A DNA stretch of 64,000 nucleotides from Marinobacter sp. Arc7-DN-1 (GTDB taxonomy: Bacteria; Pseudomonadota; Gammaproteobacteria; Pseudomonadales; Oleiphilaceae). Every line of letters begins with the position of its first letter. Within the stretch, counting starts at the first letter, position 1. The DNA lies in contig NZ_CP031848.1 of the NCBI RefSeq assembly GCF_003441595.1, forward strand, positions 2,728,001 to 2,792,000, written 5' to 3'. The notes beneath the pieces are model-generated. The model was not told the origin of the DNA. It did not search any database and was given only the letters and a program-made list of their open reading frames with translations. Positions 1-7,955 of the stretch are shown here, one piece after another. Made by a program: the position numbers and the translations under genes.

Positions 1-442
1 AGTTGGAGGCCACGTGGTGGGGCAACTGATCGGCGGAGGCGGAGCTGTAGCGGTTGTTGGTGCCCAGGGTCTTGAAGAACCGCGGCAGCATGATGGCATT
101 GCCGAAGTTGTGGGCGTTGGGGTTGCCGAGATACACACCGACCGCATCCTGGCCATGTTCCTCCTGGATGCCACGAAAACGGGCTGCGATTTCCTCGAAC
201 GCCTCATCCCAGCTGATCGCTTGCCAGCCGTCAGCGGTGCGCCTGATGGGTGTTTTCAGGCGGTCCTTGTCGTTGTAGAAGTCCTGGAGGGCGACCGCCT
301 TTGGGCAGATATGGCCTCGGCTGAACGGGTCGTCGTGGTCGCCTTTGATCGACAGGATCTCGTTGCCCCGGTGCTTGATTTCGAGGCCACACATGGCTTC
401 ACAGATATTGCAGGTGCGATAGTGGGTCTGGGTCTCGCTCAT
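1..442 (-). CDS. Molybdopterin oxidoreductase, N-terminal part (partial)
   Basis: This is the first 147 codons of a DMSO-reductase-family enzyme that runs off the left edge. The start is the ATG at 442-440. The protein shows the N-terminal [4Fe-4S] motif C11-x2-C14-x3-C18-x27-C46 followed by PKA, and then the start of the molybdopterin-binding fold (SWDEAFEEIA, GVYLGNPNAHNFGNA). The C-x2-C-x3-C-x27-C spacing is usual for formate dehydrogenase or assimilatory nitrate reductase-like members. No twin-arginine signal precedes the cluster, so a cytoplasmic enzyme is likely. The substrate cannot be assigned because the catalytic domain is outside the window. Confidence 0.85.
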   Translation of the reverse strand, partial: MSETQTHYRTCNICEAMCGLEIKHRGNEILSIKGDHDDPFSRGHICPKAVALQDFYNDKDRLKTPIRRTADGWQAISWDEAFEEIAARFRGIQEEHGQDAVGVYLGNPNAHNFGNAIMLPRFFKTLGTNNRYSSASADQLPHHVASN

Positions 443-758
443 GTCGACAGGCTCGGTTTTGGGTGTTGTCGTTGTTGGTTCGAGAAGTGTGGCACAACCG
501 GGCAAAAAAACAGACCGTCGTAAGTCACACAAACCAGGTCAACCCCGGCAAATCACCTTTCTGCCTGCGGTAAAAAACACCGTTTTTCGTCGTACCACCA
601 TTTTTCGTCGTACCATGGCGTTATCGCCAAATCACTGGCAAAGAACGCCGGCCCCGGCAGCAGTGTCCTCGAATGGTTCCACGCCTTCCTGGTGCTTGGA
701 ACCCGGATCAGCTGTGTTTTTGTCGCCGGCGATGGGGGCGGCAGTTTCATTGAAAAAG
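443..758. other. Intergenic stretch with a short tandem duplication
   Basis: There is no convincing gene here. At 583-618 a unit starting TTTTTCGTCGTACCA occurs twice in a row with an 18-bp period. The stretch lies upstream of the minus-strand molybdopterin oxidoreductase and downstream of the minus-strand OmpA gene, so it probably carries the promoter of the former. I could not place -35 and -10 boxes with confidence. Confidence 0.5.
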
Positions 759-1565
759 TTAACGCGCATTGATCATGCCGGATTCATCCGAAATCACGAT
801 CTCCACTCGGCGATTCTGCTGTCTCCCTGCACTGGTATCGTTGGTGGCAACGGGATAGGCCTCGCCATAGCCTTCCACTTCAATCCGGTTACCGGGTATT
901 CCCTGATTCAACAGCTCGCTCTGAACCGACATGGCGCGTCGCTCTGACAATCCCTGGTTGTATTCGGCAGAGCCTGTGCTGTCCGTATAGCCTTCAATGC
1001 GTACCCGGCGCTCCTGGTACTGCTTCATAAAGTCAGCCAGTCGTTCCACGGTGCGCTTGCCGGAGGCTTTCAGATCAGCTTTGTTGAGGTCAAAGAGCAC
1101 ATCACCCAACGTAAGCACCATTCCACGTTCGGTTTTCTCCGCTTTGAGAGCGGCCATTTCAGCCCTCAGCGCTTCTGCCTCCATGCGAGCCTCATTCGCC
1201 TCAGTTGACTTCATTTGCAACATTAGCTGTTTGCGGCGCTCTTCCGCAGAGCTGATCTCTTCTTCCAGATCGGCACGCTTTCCCTGTTGCATGGCGATCT
1301 CGGCGTGACGCTTTGCCAGGTAGGCTGCGTGTTCGACGCGGTTTACGTCAGCGCCTTCATTTAACAGCGCCTGGGCACGATCTAGTTCGATCTTGGCCTG
1401 GCGCAGTTGTGCCGCACCACTGCGCGCGACGTTGGGATCCTGCTCTATTTCCGTGTATGCGGCTCTGGCTTCGTCAATGTCGGCATTCTGTTTGGGCGTG
1501 CTTGCACAGCCAACCATAATTGCGGACAGCCCGACCGCGAAACCGATAGATAGTGTAACGTTCAT
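759..1565 (-). CDS. OmpA-family lipoprotein with DUF4398-like N-terminal region
   Basis: The 268-residue protein begins with a lipoprotein signal (MVGC, lipidated Cys at 20). A helical, probably coiled-coil region follows (about 30-145, rich in Glu, Ala, Arg and Lys). The C-terminal OmpA/MotB peptidoglycan-binding domain spans about 148-262, with signature YTDSTGSAEYNQGLSERRA. Proteins of this type anchor the outer membrane to peptidoglycan. It is the second gene of a pair: it follows the DUF4398 lipoprotein gene by 24 bp on the same strand, and the N-terminal region of this protein resembles that neighbour. Co-transcription and a shared envelope role are inferred. Confidence 0.9.
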   Translation of the reverse strand: MNVTLSIGFAVGLSAIMVGCASTPKQNADIDEARAAYTEIEQDPNVARSGAAQLRQAKIELDRAQALLNEGADVNRVEHAAYLAKRHAEIAMQQGKRADLEEEISSAEERRKQLMLQMKSTEANEARMEAEALRAEMAALKAEKTERGMVLTLGDVLFDLNKADLKASGKRTVERLADFMKQYQERRVRIEGYTDSTGSAEYNQGLSERRAMSVQSELLNQGIPGNRIEVEGYGEAYPVATNDTSAGRQQNRRVEIVISDESGMINAR

Positions 1566-1589
1566 TTTTCGTGTCTCCTGTCGCCGGGC

Positions 1590-1967
1590 TTACTGCTGAT
1601 TTGAATTGAGCTGCTTGCGGAGGTTTTCGATGTTACTGTTGATCTCGGCAACCGCTTGCTGAGCCTTTTCGGTCTCCGAGCGCGCGCCTGCGAGTTGCGC
1701 ATCAACCTCGGCCTGCTCCAGCAAGCGCCTGGCTTCCTTGTACTGTTCTTTGTCCATGAGGCCGCGAGCATCGGCCACTTTGTTTTTCGCTTCATTCAGC
1801 AACACAGGCTCGAATCTTCGGGCGTCCGAGGCCTCGGCCTGTTTGATGGCGGATTCCGCAGACTGCAGCTCGCTGTTGGGCTTTGGCCCCGGCCCGGCAC
1901 AGGCGACTAAAAGGGTCGCCAACGTGAGGGTAGTCAGAGTGCGTGTCATTGAAAGGTGCGGTTTCAT
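1590..1967 (-). CDS. DUF4398-type small lipoprotein
   Basis: The predicted product is a 125-residue lipoprotein (lipobox LLVAC, Cys23). The mature part is helical, with regularly spaced Ala, Glu and Lys, as in DUF4398 proteins that usually sit beside OmpA-family genes. I chose the ATG at 1967 because GGGAG lies 7 nt upstream. An internal ATG at 1949 is possible but has no clear ribosome binding site. Extending to 2027 would add a cysteine-rich leader unlike a signal peptide. It is the first gene of a two-gene unit with the OmpA-family lipoprotein. Confidence 0.82.
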   Translation of the reverse strand: MKPHLSMTRTLTTLTLATLLVACAGPGPKPNSELQSAESAIKQAEASDARRFEPVLLNEAKNKVADARGLMDKEQYKEARRLLEQAEVDAQLAGARSETEKAQQAVAEINSNIENLRKQLNSNQQ

Positions 1968-2596
1968 AAAGGAACTCCCGGGTTCACAACATGATCCGCA
2001 GCGTGACGGTACTGGCCATATTGTCAAATAATGTCAAATACGCTGTTTTCCAGTATAGCCAACGGCTCTCAGTTTGCTACTGGCAGGTTGGCCGCGCGTG
2101 CGCGAAACGGGACGAAACGGGGACAGGGACGAAAGGGGGACAGAACTATTTTCCCGCAAAATGGATCTGTCCCGGTTTTTGAGAGCAAACTGCTGCCTTT
2201 TTGAAGCCTGTCGGAGCTATTGAGGATGTAGGCAAAGGTAAAAGTGGGCAAATCGTCTCTGCAGGTTCGAAGCAGATTAACCTGAAAAGTAGCTGATGAG
2301 TTCGGTGCCTGGTACCGAAACACTTAACAATTTTTTCGAAATGACATCTTCCGCTGCGTTGAACTTTGGGGGCGGCTTCGCCACCGTACCCAAAAACCCC
2401 ATTGCATAAAAAGCTTTCTATAAAGACGGGCAAATCCATTCCACAATAATGCCGGTAACTGCTACGTTTTAAGTTGAGGAGCCTCCCCGCCCCGCTTGAT
2501 TACCATCCAGCCGAGGATCAATCAGCCGGGGGTGGCAGGTTGGGGCACCCTGCCAAACAGGGAGCAATGTCGTGCACAGCATTTATGGGGAGTTCC
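1968..2596. other. Non-coding stretch upstream of the dehydrogenase gene
   Basis: About 630 bp without a credible gene. It contains the dispersed GGGACAG repeat (listed separately) and a leader to the + strand dehydrogenase. I see no recognisable riboswitch or tRNA. Confidence 0.5.
2103..2179. repeat. GGGACAG/TCTGTCCC dispersed repeat, copy 1
   Basis: Repeated GAAACGGGAC/GGGACAG units lead into the 19-mer GGGACAGAACTATTTTCCC at 2137-2155, followed by TCTGTCCC. GGGACAGA and TCTGTCCC form an inverted pair. The same 19-mer recurs at 3918-3936 and a diverged copy lies at 6674-6699. Repeats with this GGGACAG plus ATTTTCC pattern are common in gammaproteobacterial intergenic DNA. Whether they are REP-like units mobilised by a RAYT enzyme is inference, since no such gene is in this window. 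Confidence 0.7.
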
Positions 2597-3838
2597 ATGA
2601 ACTACGATTTTCTGGACGAAAGCGGGCAAATTCTTCGTGAGGCGGGCCGTCTCGGTAAGATTGACCCCAATGTGATTGAATTTCTCGCGGCACCCGGGCG
2701 CGTAGTGTCTTTTCGCATTCCGATGAAAATGGACGATGGCAGTTTTCGGGTGTTTGATGCTCACCGTGTCCGTTATAACGATGCGCTTGGGCCGAGCCGT
2801 GATGGGACGCGTATTTCTGCCGATCTCGACCTTGATGAGGTGAAGTCCCTCGCCTTGATTATGTCGATCAAACACGCGGCTGGGCGAATTCCGGCAGGTG
2901 GCGGCAAAGGGGGCATCGTGGCCGACCCGCGTGAATTAAGTGACCGGGAGTTCGAGTCACTTTGCCGCGCCTATATTCGCTACCTGCGCCCGAAAGGGCA
3001 GGCGTACGATGTCCCCGGTGCGGATATCGGCACGGATCTGCAAACAATGAGCTGGATGCTGGACGAATACGAGTCGGTCACCGGCTATCATGAACCGGCA
3101 GCGGTCAACGATAAACCGCCCATCCTCGGCGGGTCGCTGGGGGGCTATGAAGCGACCGGGAGTGGGGTTTTCGATGTGTTCAGGGAGGCCGCGGAGCAGG
3201 CCGACTTTGCCATCGAAAATGCCCGTGTCGCTATCCAGGGATTCGGCCAGGTCGGCTCGGTGGCGGCGAGTATGTTCTACGAAGCCGGCTGTATGGTTGT
3301 GGCGGTGAGTGATAGCCGCGGCGGCATTTATTCGAACGACGGGCTCGATATTCCCGGCCTGCTGGCGCACAAAAAGTCCACGGGTAAAGTTTCGGGCTTT
3401 GCCGGCAGCGAGCCGATTACCAGTGAAAAGATGCTCGAATGTGACTGCGACGTGCTGGTGCCCGCGTCGGTTCAGGGCGTGATTACCGCGGACAATGCGG
3501 ACCGGATCCAGGCCCGGATGGTCGTGGAAGCTGCCAATGCGCCGACGACCGTAAAAGCCGAAGTGATGCTGCTGGAAAGGGGCGTAACCATCGTGCCGGA
3601 TGTGCTGGCTAATGCCGGTAGCGTGCACTTGTGCCAGATGGAACGCAGTCAGGGCCTTTCCGATAATTACTGGGATATCGATACGATTAACCGCCTGCGA
3701 CAGGAGCGGTTGGCAAGGGGTTATCGGGAAGCCGCGAATGCTGCGGCTGACCACCAGGTGAAATCGGTCAGGCTGGGTGCCTGGATTAATGCGCTCAAAC
3801 GGATTGAAGAGGCGATGCACCTGCGCGGCTGGTGTTAG
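2597..3838 (+). CDS. Glu/Leu/Phe/Val dehydrogenase family protein
   Basis: The 413-residue protein has the two-domain layout of amino-acid dehydrogenases. Residues about 1-180 form the substrate domain, with the Gly-rich catalytic segment PAGGGKGG. The NAD(P)-binding domain follows, with IQGFGQVGSVAA and AANAPTT. These enzymes oxidatively deaminate an amino acid to its 2-oxoacid, and glutamate is the commonest substrate. The start at 2597 is preferred because GGGGAG lies just upstream. Longer reading-frame extensions to 2474 have no ribosome site and are not protein-like. It stands alone, convergent with the MocR-type gene. Confidence 0.88.
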   Translation: MNYDFLDESGQILREAGRLGKIDPNVIEFLAAPGRVVSFRIPMKMDDGSFRVFDAHRVRYNDALGPSRDGTRISADLDLDEVKSLALIMSIKHAAGRIPAGGGKGGIVADPRELSDREFESLCRAYIRYLRPKGQAYDVPGADIGTDLQTMSWMLDEYESVTGYHEPAAVNDKPPILGGSLGGYEATGSGVFDVFREAAEQADFAIENARVAIQGFGQVGSVAASMFYEAGCMVVAVSDSRGGIYSNDGLDIPGLLAHKKSTGKVSGFAGSEPITSEKMLECDCDVLVPASVQGVITADNADRIQARMVVEAANAPTTVKAEVMLLERGVTIVPDVLANAGSVHLCQMERSQGLSDNYWDIDTINRLRQERLARGYREAANAAADHQVKSVRLGAWINALKRIEEAMHLRGWC

Positions 3839-3896
3839 TCGGGTACGGCCTCGATTTTGAAATAGCAGGGCGCCGCGATTCGGGCGATCTCGACTC

Positions 3897-3936
3897 GAAA
3901 CCGGGACAGTGGAAACCGGGACAGAACTATTTTCCC
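3897..3936. repeat. GGGACAG dispersed repeat, copy 2
   Basis: GAAACCGGGACAG occurs twice (3897-3909 and 3912-3924, 15-bp period) and runs into GGGACAGAACTATTTTCCC (3918-3936), identical over 19 bp to the copy at 2137-2155. It lies between two convergent genes. Confidence 0.75.
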
Positions 3937-3982
3937 ACTTGGGCGTTACTCAGGTTACCGGTGGGTATCTCAATTAGACTTC

Positions 3983-5107
3983 CTATTCTTGACCGACGGC
4001 GATTCCGGCGAGTTGTTTCAGGCGGTTGCAGCATGCATCCAGCCCCTGTTCCGGAATATTGGTGATACCCAGCAGCAACCCGCTTCGGGTCCTCGCCGGA
4101 TCGGCATACCAGGTAGACAATGGGGCGGGGGCCAGGCCAAACTCCAGCGCTTCAAGAGCAATCGCCTTGTCGTCCGTGCCATCGGGTAATCGAAGCAATA
4201 ACGCCAAGCCCGCCATGGCTTCATCGGTAGCGGATGCGTTTAAGGCGCGCTGAAGTGAAGAGCGCCGGGCGGTGTAGGTCCGTTTCATCCTGCGCAAATG
4301 GCGCAGATAGTGACCTTTGCGCATGGACTCGCCGAGCGCTCTCTGGCTCGCTATCGAAGCGGCTGGGGCCAGAGCGGCGGCAACATCGCCAACCCGGTTT
4401 GCCAGCGCCGGCGGCACCACAATAAAGCCGAGACGCAGACCGGGGCTTATGGTTTTGCTGAAGGTGCCGATATGAATAACGCGGCCGTATTTGTCCTGCG
4501 ACGCCAGAGCCGGAGCGGCGCGACCGGCGAGCTGCAACTCACTCAGGTAGTCGTCTTCGATGATCCAACCCCCGCGTCTGGCCGCCCATTCGAGCAACTG
4601 GTGACGCCGTGACAGCGACAGGTAAGCCGCAATTTCAGCCCGCAAGCCTGGCTCACCACGTGGGTCCGGATAGCTGACCGACGCCATGGCAGCCTCGCGG
4701 GCGGCGCCTGAGGCAATACGCGACCATACCTTGTAGGGGAATACGTCCTGGGCAGGTATACCAACCTGGAACACCATGGCCGGGTCGCCGAATGGATGCT
4801 GGTAGAACTCGGGCAACGGCCCTCGTAAGTCACTGGTGTCTGCCGGATGTGACACCGGCAACCGATCGGCGACAAAGGTACCCGCAGCGCCGCGGGCGAC
4901 CACCAGTTGCTCATCGATCAGCCTCTCGTACGCGGACTTTACCGTACCGCGCGCGACCCCAAGCTGGGCGCTGAGATCACGCCACGAGGGCAGGCGAGCC
5001 CCGGAGTACAAGCGCCCTTCGGAAATGGAGGTTCCGATAGCTTCGACGATCTGTTCGACCAAAGACGTTCCGGCCTGACGGTTCAGTTCTATGCGCAAAT
5101 CATCCAT
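3983..5107 (-). CDS. MocR/PdxR-type regulator with an internal in-frame deletion
   Basis: The product has a GntR winged helix (about 5-80: SLVEQIVEAI, GARLPSWRDLSAQLGVARGTV) joined to a fold-I aminotransferase-like domain, which normally binds PLP and acts as effector sensor. The PLP lysine is present (TFSKTISPGLR, K218). At about residue 166 (near 4598-4612) the sequence jumps from EIAAYLSLSR directly to RRHQLLEWAARRGGW. In the family, roughly 85-90 residues of the aminotransferase large domain lie between these points. The 374-residue length, against about 460-500 normally, agrees with an in-frame loss. I chose the ATG at 5107 (MDDLRIEL); an ATG at 5161 would add a non-conserved leader. It is divergent from the azoreductase gene, its likely target. 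PLP binding is doubtful. Confidence 0.8.
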   Translation of the reverse strand: MDDLRIELNRQAGTSLVEQIVEAIGTSISEGRLYSGARLPSWRDLSAQLGVARGTVKSAYERLIDEQLVVARGAAGTFVADRLPVSHPADTSDLRGPLPEFYQHPFGDPAMVFQVGIPAQDVFPYKVWSRIASGAAREAAMASVSYPDPRGEPGLRAEIAAYLSLSRRHQLLEWAARRGGWIIEDDYLSELQLAGRAAPALASQDKYGRVIHIGTFSKTISPGLRLGFIVVPPALANRVGDVAAALAPAASIASQRALGESMRKGHYLRHLRRMKRTYTARRSSLQRALNASATDEAMAGLALLLRLPDGTDDKAIALEALEFGLAPAPLSTWYADPARTRSGLLLGITNIPEQGLDACCNRLKQLAGIAVGQE

Positions 5108-5161
5108 GGTGCGGTGACTCAGGCGTGGTTTGCGAATGGTACATTGAAAATTGCCATTCAT

Positions 5162-5179
5162 GGTTCTTTTTAATGAACC
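5162..5179. promoter_or_regulatory. Inverted repeat between regulator and azoreductase genes
   Basis: GGTTC at 5162-5166 and GAACC at 5175-5179 form an inverted repeat with an 8-bp AT-rich spacer in the divergent region. It is a plausible operator for the MocR-type regulator or another repressor of the azoreductase. This rests only on position and symmetry. Confidence 0.35.
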
Positions 5180-5235
5180 TTAACCCGGTATTATTGGAAA
5201 TGACACTTGCTATGGCAGGCCAGAAAGGACCCGCA

Positions 5236-5865
5236 ATGGAAAACCTGCTCGTGATTAATGCCAGCCCTCAGGGCGAGGCGTCACACAGCCGCCAGATGAC
5301 GGCGCGCTTTACCCGTCGATGGGCTGAAAATAATCCGGACGGCGTAGTGGTTGAGCGCGATCTCGGCCGCTGGCCTGTGCCTCACGTGGATCAGCAATGG
5401 ATAAGCGCCGCGTTTACGCCGGAGGAGGCAAGGACTCCCAATCAAAGAGCCGCTCTTGAGGTCAGCGATGCTCTGGTCGCCGAACTACAGGACGCGACAA
5501 CCATCGTTATTGGTTGCCCTATGCATAACTTGTCCGTGCCCAGTACGTTAAAAGCCTACATTGATCAGGTCGTACGTATCGGCGTCACCACCAAACTGGT
5601 GCCCGATACCCCGCAGAGTCCCTATGTCGGTCTTTTGAGCGACAAGCCCACCTACCTGATGCTGGTGCGAGGCGGCTACGGCTACGAACCGGGCGGGGCA
5701 TATGCTCCCATGAACTTTCAGGAACCGTACCTTACCGCCGTCCTGGGTATGTTGGGTATCCAGAGCGTGAAAACCATCACCCTGGAATATACCGCCATGA
5801 ATAGCGGCTGTTCCGACAATGCGCTTGAGGACACCAACGCATGTATTGACCGGTTGTTCGAGTAG
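5236..5865 (+). CDS. azoR: FMN-dependent NADH-azoreductase (AzoR family)
   Basis: A 209-residue flavodoxin-like quinone reductase/azoreductase. It has the N-terminal FMN-phosphate loop NASPQGEASHSRQ, the central GCPMHNLSVPSTLKAYID segment typical of AzoR, and the RGGYGYEPGG segment. The family uses NAD(P)H and FMN for two-electron reduction of quinones and azo compounds in the cytoplasm. The start at 5236 (MENLLV) follows AGAAAGGA by 6 nt. It is divergent from the MocR-type regulator, a common pairing for inducible quinone reductases. Confidence 0.85.
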   Translation: MENLLVINASPQGEASHSRQMTARFTRRWAENNPDGVVVERDLGRWPVPHVDQQWISAAFTPEEARTPNQRAALEVSDALVAELQDATTIVIGCPMHNLSVPSTLKAYIDQVVRIGVTTKLVPDTPQSPYVGLLSDKPTYLMLVRGGYGYEPGGAYAPMNFQEPYLTAVLGMLGIQSVKTITLEYTAMNSGCSDNALEDTNACIDRLFE

Positions 5866-5940
5866 TCGTTTTCAGCGATTTCGGACAATGTCCATGAAGA
5901 TCCGTTAAATCTGTAAGCATAGTTCTAAGGAGATTCCGAC

Positions 5941-6639
5941 ATGCTTTTGAGACATACCCTTCACACGTTACTCGCGTTTCTCGTTTTGGCCGGCTTCAGC
6001 TTTTCAGCCTCAGCCGCCGATAAGAAAATTGGTGTACTGGTCTATGACGAAGTGCTGACCAGTGACGCTGTCGCCCCCGCCGAAGTGTTCGGCGTTGCCT
6101 CGCGAAAGGCCTGGTTTTCGGACTATGAGGTTGTACTCATCAACGTAGAGCGAAACGAAACGGTGACGACAGAGGAAGGGCTGACCCTCCAGGTCGATGC
6201 CACGATCTACGACGATCTTGATCTGGATGTGCTGATCGTCAACAGCGCATACGATATGGACTGGCTCTTTGAAAACGAGGATCTGACCAAATTCATGAGA
6301 GATCAGGCCAAAAAGGTCGAGTGGCTGGCCAGCAACTGCTCCGGTGCGTTCCTTTATGCCCACGCAGGGCTTCTGGATGGCTATCGAGCAACAACCTGGG
6401 CGGGTGGTGAACCGGACCTACAGGACCAGTTCCCGAAGATTGATGTGGTCGTCGATCAAAACGTGGTGGTTGATCGCAATCGAATCACCAGTAATGGCGG
6501 CGTTCCGTCTTATCAGGGGGCACTGGTGCTGCTATGGCTCATGAGTGGCGAAAGCAACGCAAAGGAAGTGTTTGAAACTATCCAGTTCAACCGGATTATA
6601 CCGTGGTCAGAGATCGAGAAGTTTAAGCCCGATGCCTGA
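5941..6639 (+). CDS. Exported DJ-1/PfpI-family protein
   Basis: A 232-residue protein with a Sec signal peptide (1-25, SASA before ADKK) and a DJ-1/PfpI fold. It has the conserved acidic residue in APAEVFG (E48) and the nucleophile-elbow cysteine C133 in ASNCSGAF, followed by the His-containing YAHAGLL and the TSNGG segment. The sequence resembles the N-terminal domain of AraC-type regulators of this superfamily, but it has no DNA-binding domain. Periplasmic location is inferred from the signal peptide. An AAGGAG site lies 7 nt before the ATG. The substrate is unknown. Confidence 0.85.
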   Translation: MLLRHTLHTLLAFLVLAGFSFSASAADKKIGVLVYDEVLTSDAVAPAEVFGVASRKAWFSDYEVVLINVERNETVTTEEGLTLQVDATIYDDLDLDVLIVNSAYDMDWLFENEDLTKFMRDQAKKVEWLASNCSGAFLYAHAGLLDGYRATTWAGGEPDLQDQFPKIDVVVDQNVVVDRNRITSNGGVPSYQGALVLLWLMSGESNAKEVFETIQFNRIIPWSEIEKFKPDA

Positions 6640-6673
6640 TGTGAGAAACCGAACCGAGAAACCTTTTCCGCGG

Positions 6674-6699
6674 CCTCAAAATAGATCAGTCCCGGTTTT
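6674..6699. repeat. GGGACAG-type repeat, diverged copy 3 (inverted)
   Basis: On the minus strand this reads AAAACCGGGACTGATCTATT followed by TTGAGG, a diverged version of the repeat at 2137 and 3918. It sits just before the convergent end of the MgtE gene. Confidence 0.55.
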
Positions 6700-6712
6700 C
6701 CTTCGGTGTTGG

Positions 6713-7891
6713 CTACAGCACCAATGACGTTGCCAGGAACAGCATCAGGCCCATACCGATGATGTCTGTGAAGGTCGTCAGAAAGATGCTGCTGGCGGTT
6801 GCCGGGTCGGCGCCGAAGCGTTTGAGCACCAATGGCACTGCCACCCCGAAGATGCCGCTGCCAATGCAGGCGCCGATCATGGCAATGAAGATGACAAGGC
6901 CGAGCATGGCGGGGTTGGCGGAATCGGTGGCGAAGGCGTAGGCGAACATGGCGACGCCGGCGATCACGCCCACGGCGGCGCCATTGAGGGCGCCTAGCAG
7001 GACTTCCTTGCGCAGCAATTGCCTGATCGGATAGTCATTTATTTGCCCCAAAGTGATACCACGCAGGGTAATCGCCAGCGCTTGACAACCGGTATTTCCG
7101 CTCTGACCGGCAAGTACGGGCAGGAAGGCGGCGAGGGCGACGATCTGGGCGATAGTGTTCTCAAACATGCCTACCACGAAGGCGGCGGCAAAGGCGGTGA
7201 TCAGATTCACCTGCAGCCAGGGGTGGCGCATGCGAAAGGCGGCAAGCACGGGTGTGTTTATCTGCTCTTCTTTCGCGACACCATACTGGGAGCCGGCCTG
7301 GGCGCTCAGTTCCGAGGCCATGCGTTCATACAGTTTCCAGCCGCGCACCTCACCCACCACGTGCTGTGCGTCGTCCACCACCGGGTACATTCGGTAGTGC
7401 CGGTAAAGCACTTCGCTAATCGCTGCTTCGATCCGTGTGTCCTGTTGAAAGGCGAAGGGCTCGCGCACCATGATGCTGGACAAGGCTTCGGAGGGCTTGG
7501 CAAGAATGAGGTCGCGCATGCCCACGACACCGACCAGGCGGTGATTTTCAGTCACAAAGATGTAACTGATCTCGGAAACATCCGCGCTCTTGACCATAAA
7601 GGTCAGCGCTTCTGCGACGGTATAGCTGTGCGGTAACGTCGCTGTAACCGGTGTCATCAGTTCACCGATGGTGTCCTCCATACCTGAGAGCACCGCACGG
7701 GTGGCCGCGTTGTTCGGCGCCGCTACCTCTCCGAGGTGAGAGGCGATAGTCAGAGCCTGTTCCGTGGGCAACCCCGAGAGAATGAACTGGATATCGTCCG
7801 CCGGCAGCGGAAACAGCTCTTCGGCGGCAGCCAGGGGGGTGAGTTCGCGGATGTGTTCAATCCGCTCGGTCAGTTCCATACTCTGCGACAT
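6713..7891 (-). CDS. mgtE: MgtE-family magnesium transporter
   Basis: The 392-residue protein has a short N-terminal regulatory domain (about 1-75, with LPADDIQFILSGLP), two CBS domains (about 85-200, with LMTPVTATLP and IMVREPFAF) and a C-terminal membrane domain. That domain has about five helices, with pore signature GQSGNTGCQAL and the acidic FTDIIGMG near the end. MgtE forms a homodimeric Mg2+ channel gated by cytosolic Mg2+ binding to the N and CBS domains. It is shorter than the usual ~450 residues, mainly in the N domain. The ATG at 7891 was preferred over the extension to 7993, which has a Pro/Ser-rich leader. Confidence 0.87.
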   Translation of the reverse strand: MSQSMELTERIEHIRELTPLAAAEELFPLPADDIQFILSGLPTEQALTIASHLGEVAAPNNAATRAVLSGMEDTIGELMTPVTATLPHSYTVAEALTFMVKSADVSEISYIFVTENHRLVGVVGMRDLILAKPSEALSSIMVREPFAFQQDTRIEAAISEVLYRHYRMYPVVDDAQHVVGEVRGWKLYERMASELSAQAGSQYGVAKEEQINTPVLAAFRMRHPWLQVNLITAFAAAFVVGMFENTIAQIVALAAFLPVLAGQSGNTGCQALAITLRGITLGQINDYPIRQLLRKEVLLGALNGAAVGVIAGVAMFAYAFATDSANPAMLGLVIFIAMIGACIGSGIFGVAVPLVLKRFGADPATASSIFLTTFTDIIGMGLMLFLATSLVL

Positions 7892-7955
7892 GTCACGCTT
7901 CCGTATCCGTGTTGGAGTTCTGACTATAACAGGGGGTGGCGAGCGCGGGGAGAGA

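Noticed and set aside
553..750. 65-codon minus-strand frame with WYDEK repeats
   Set aside because: The repeated residues come from the short tandem DNA repeat at 583-618. There is no ribosome site or recognisable fold.
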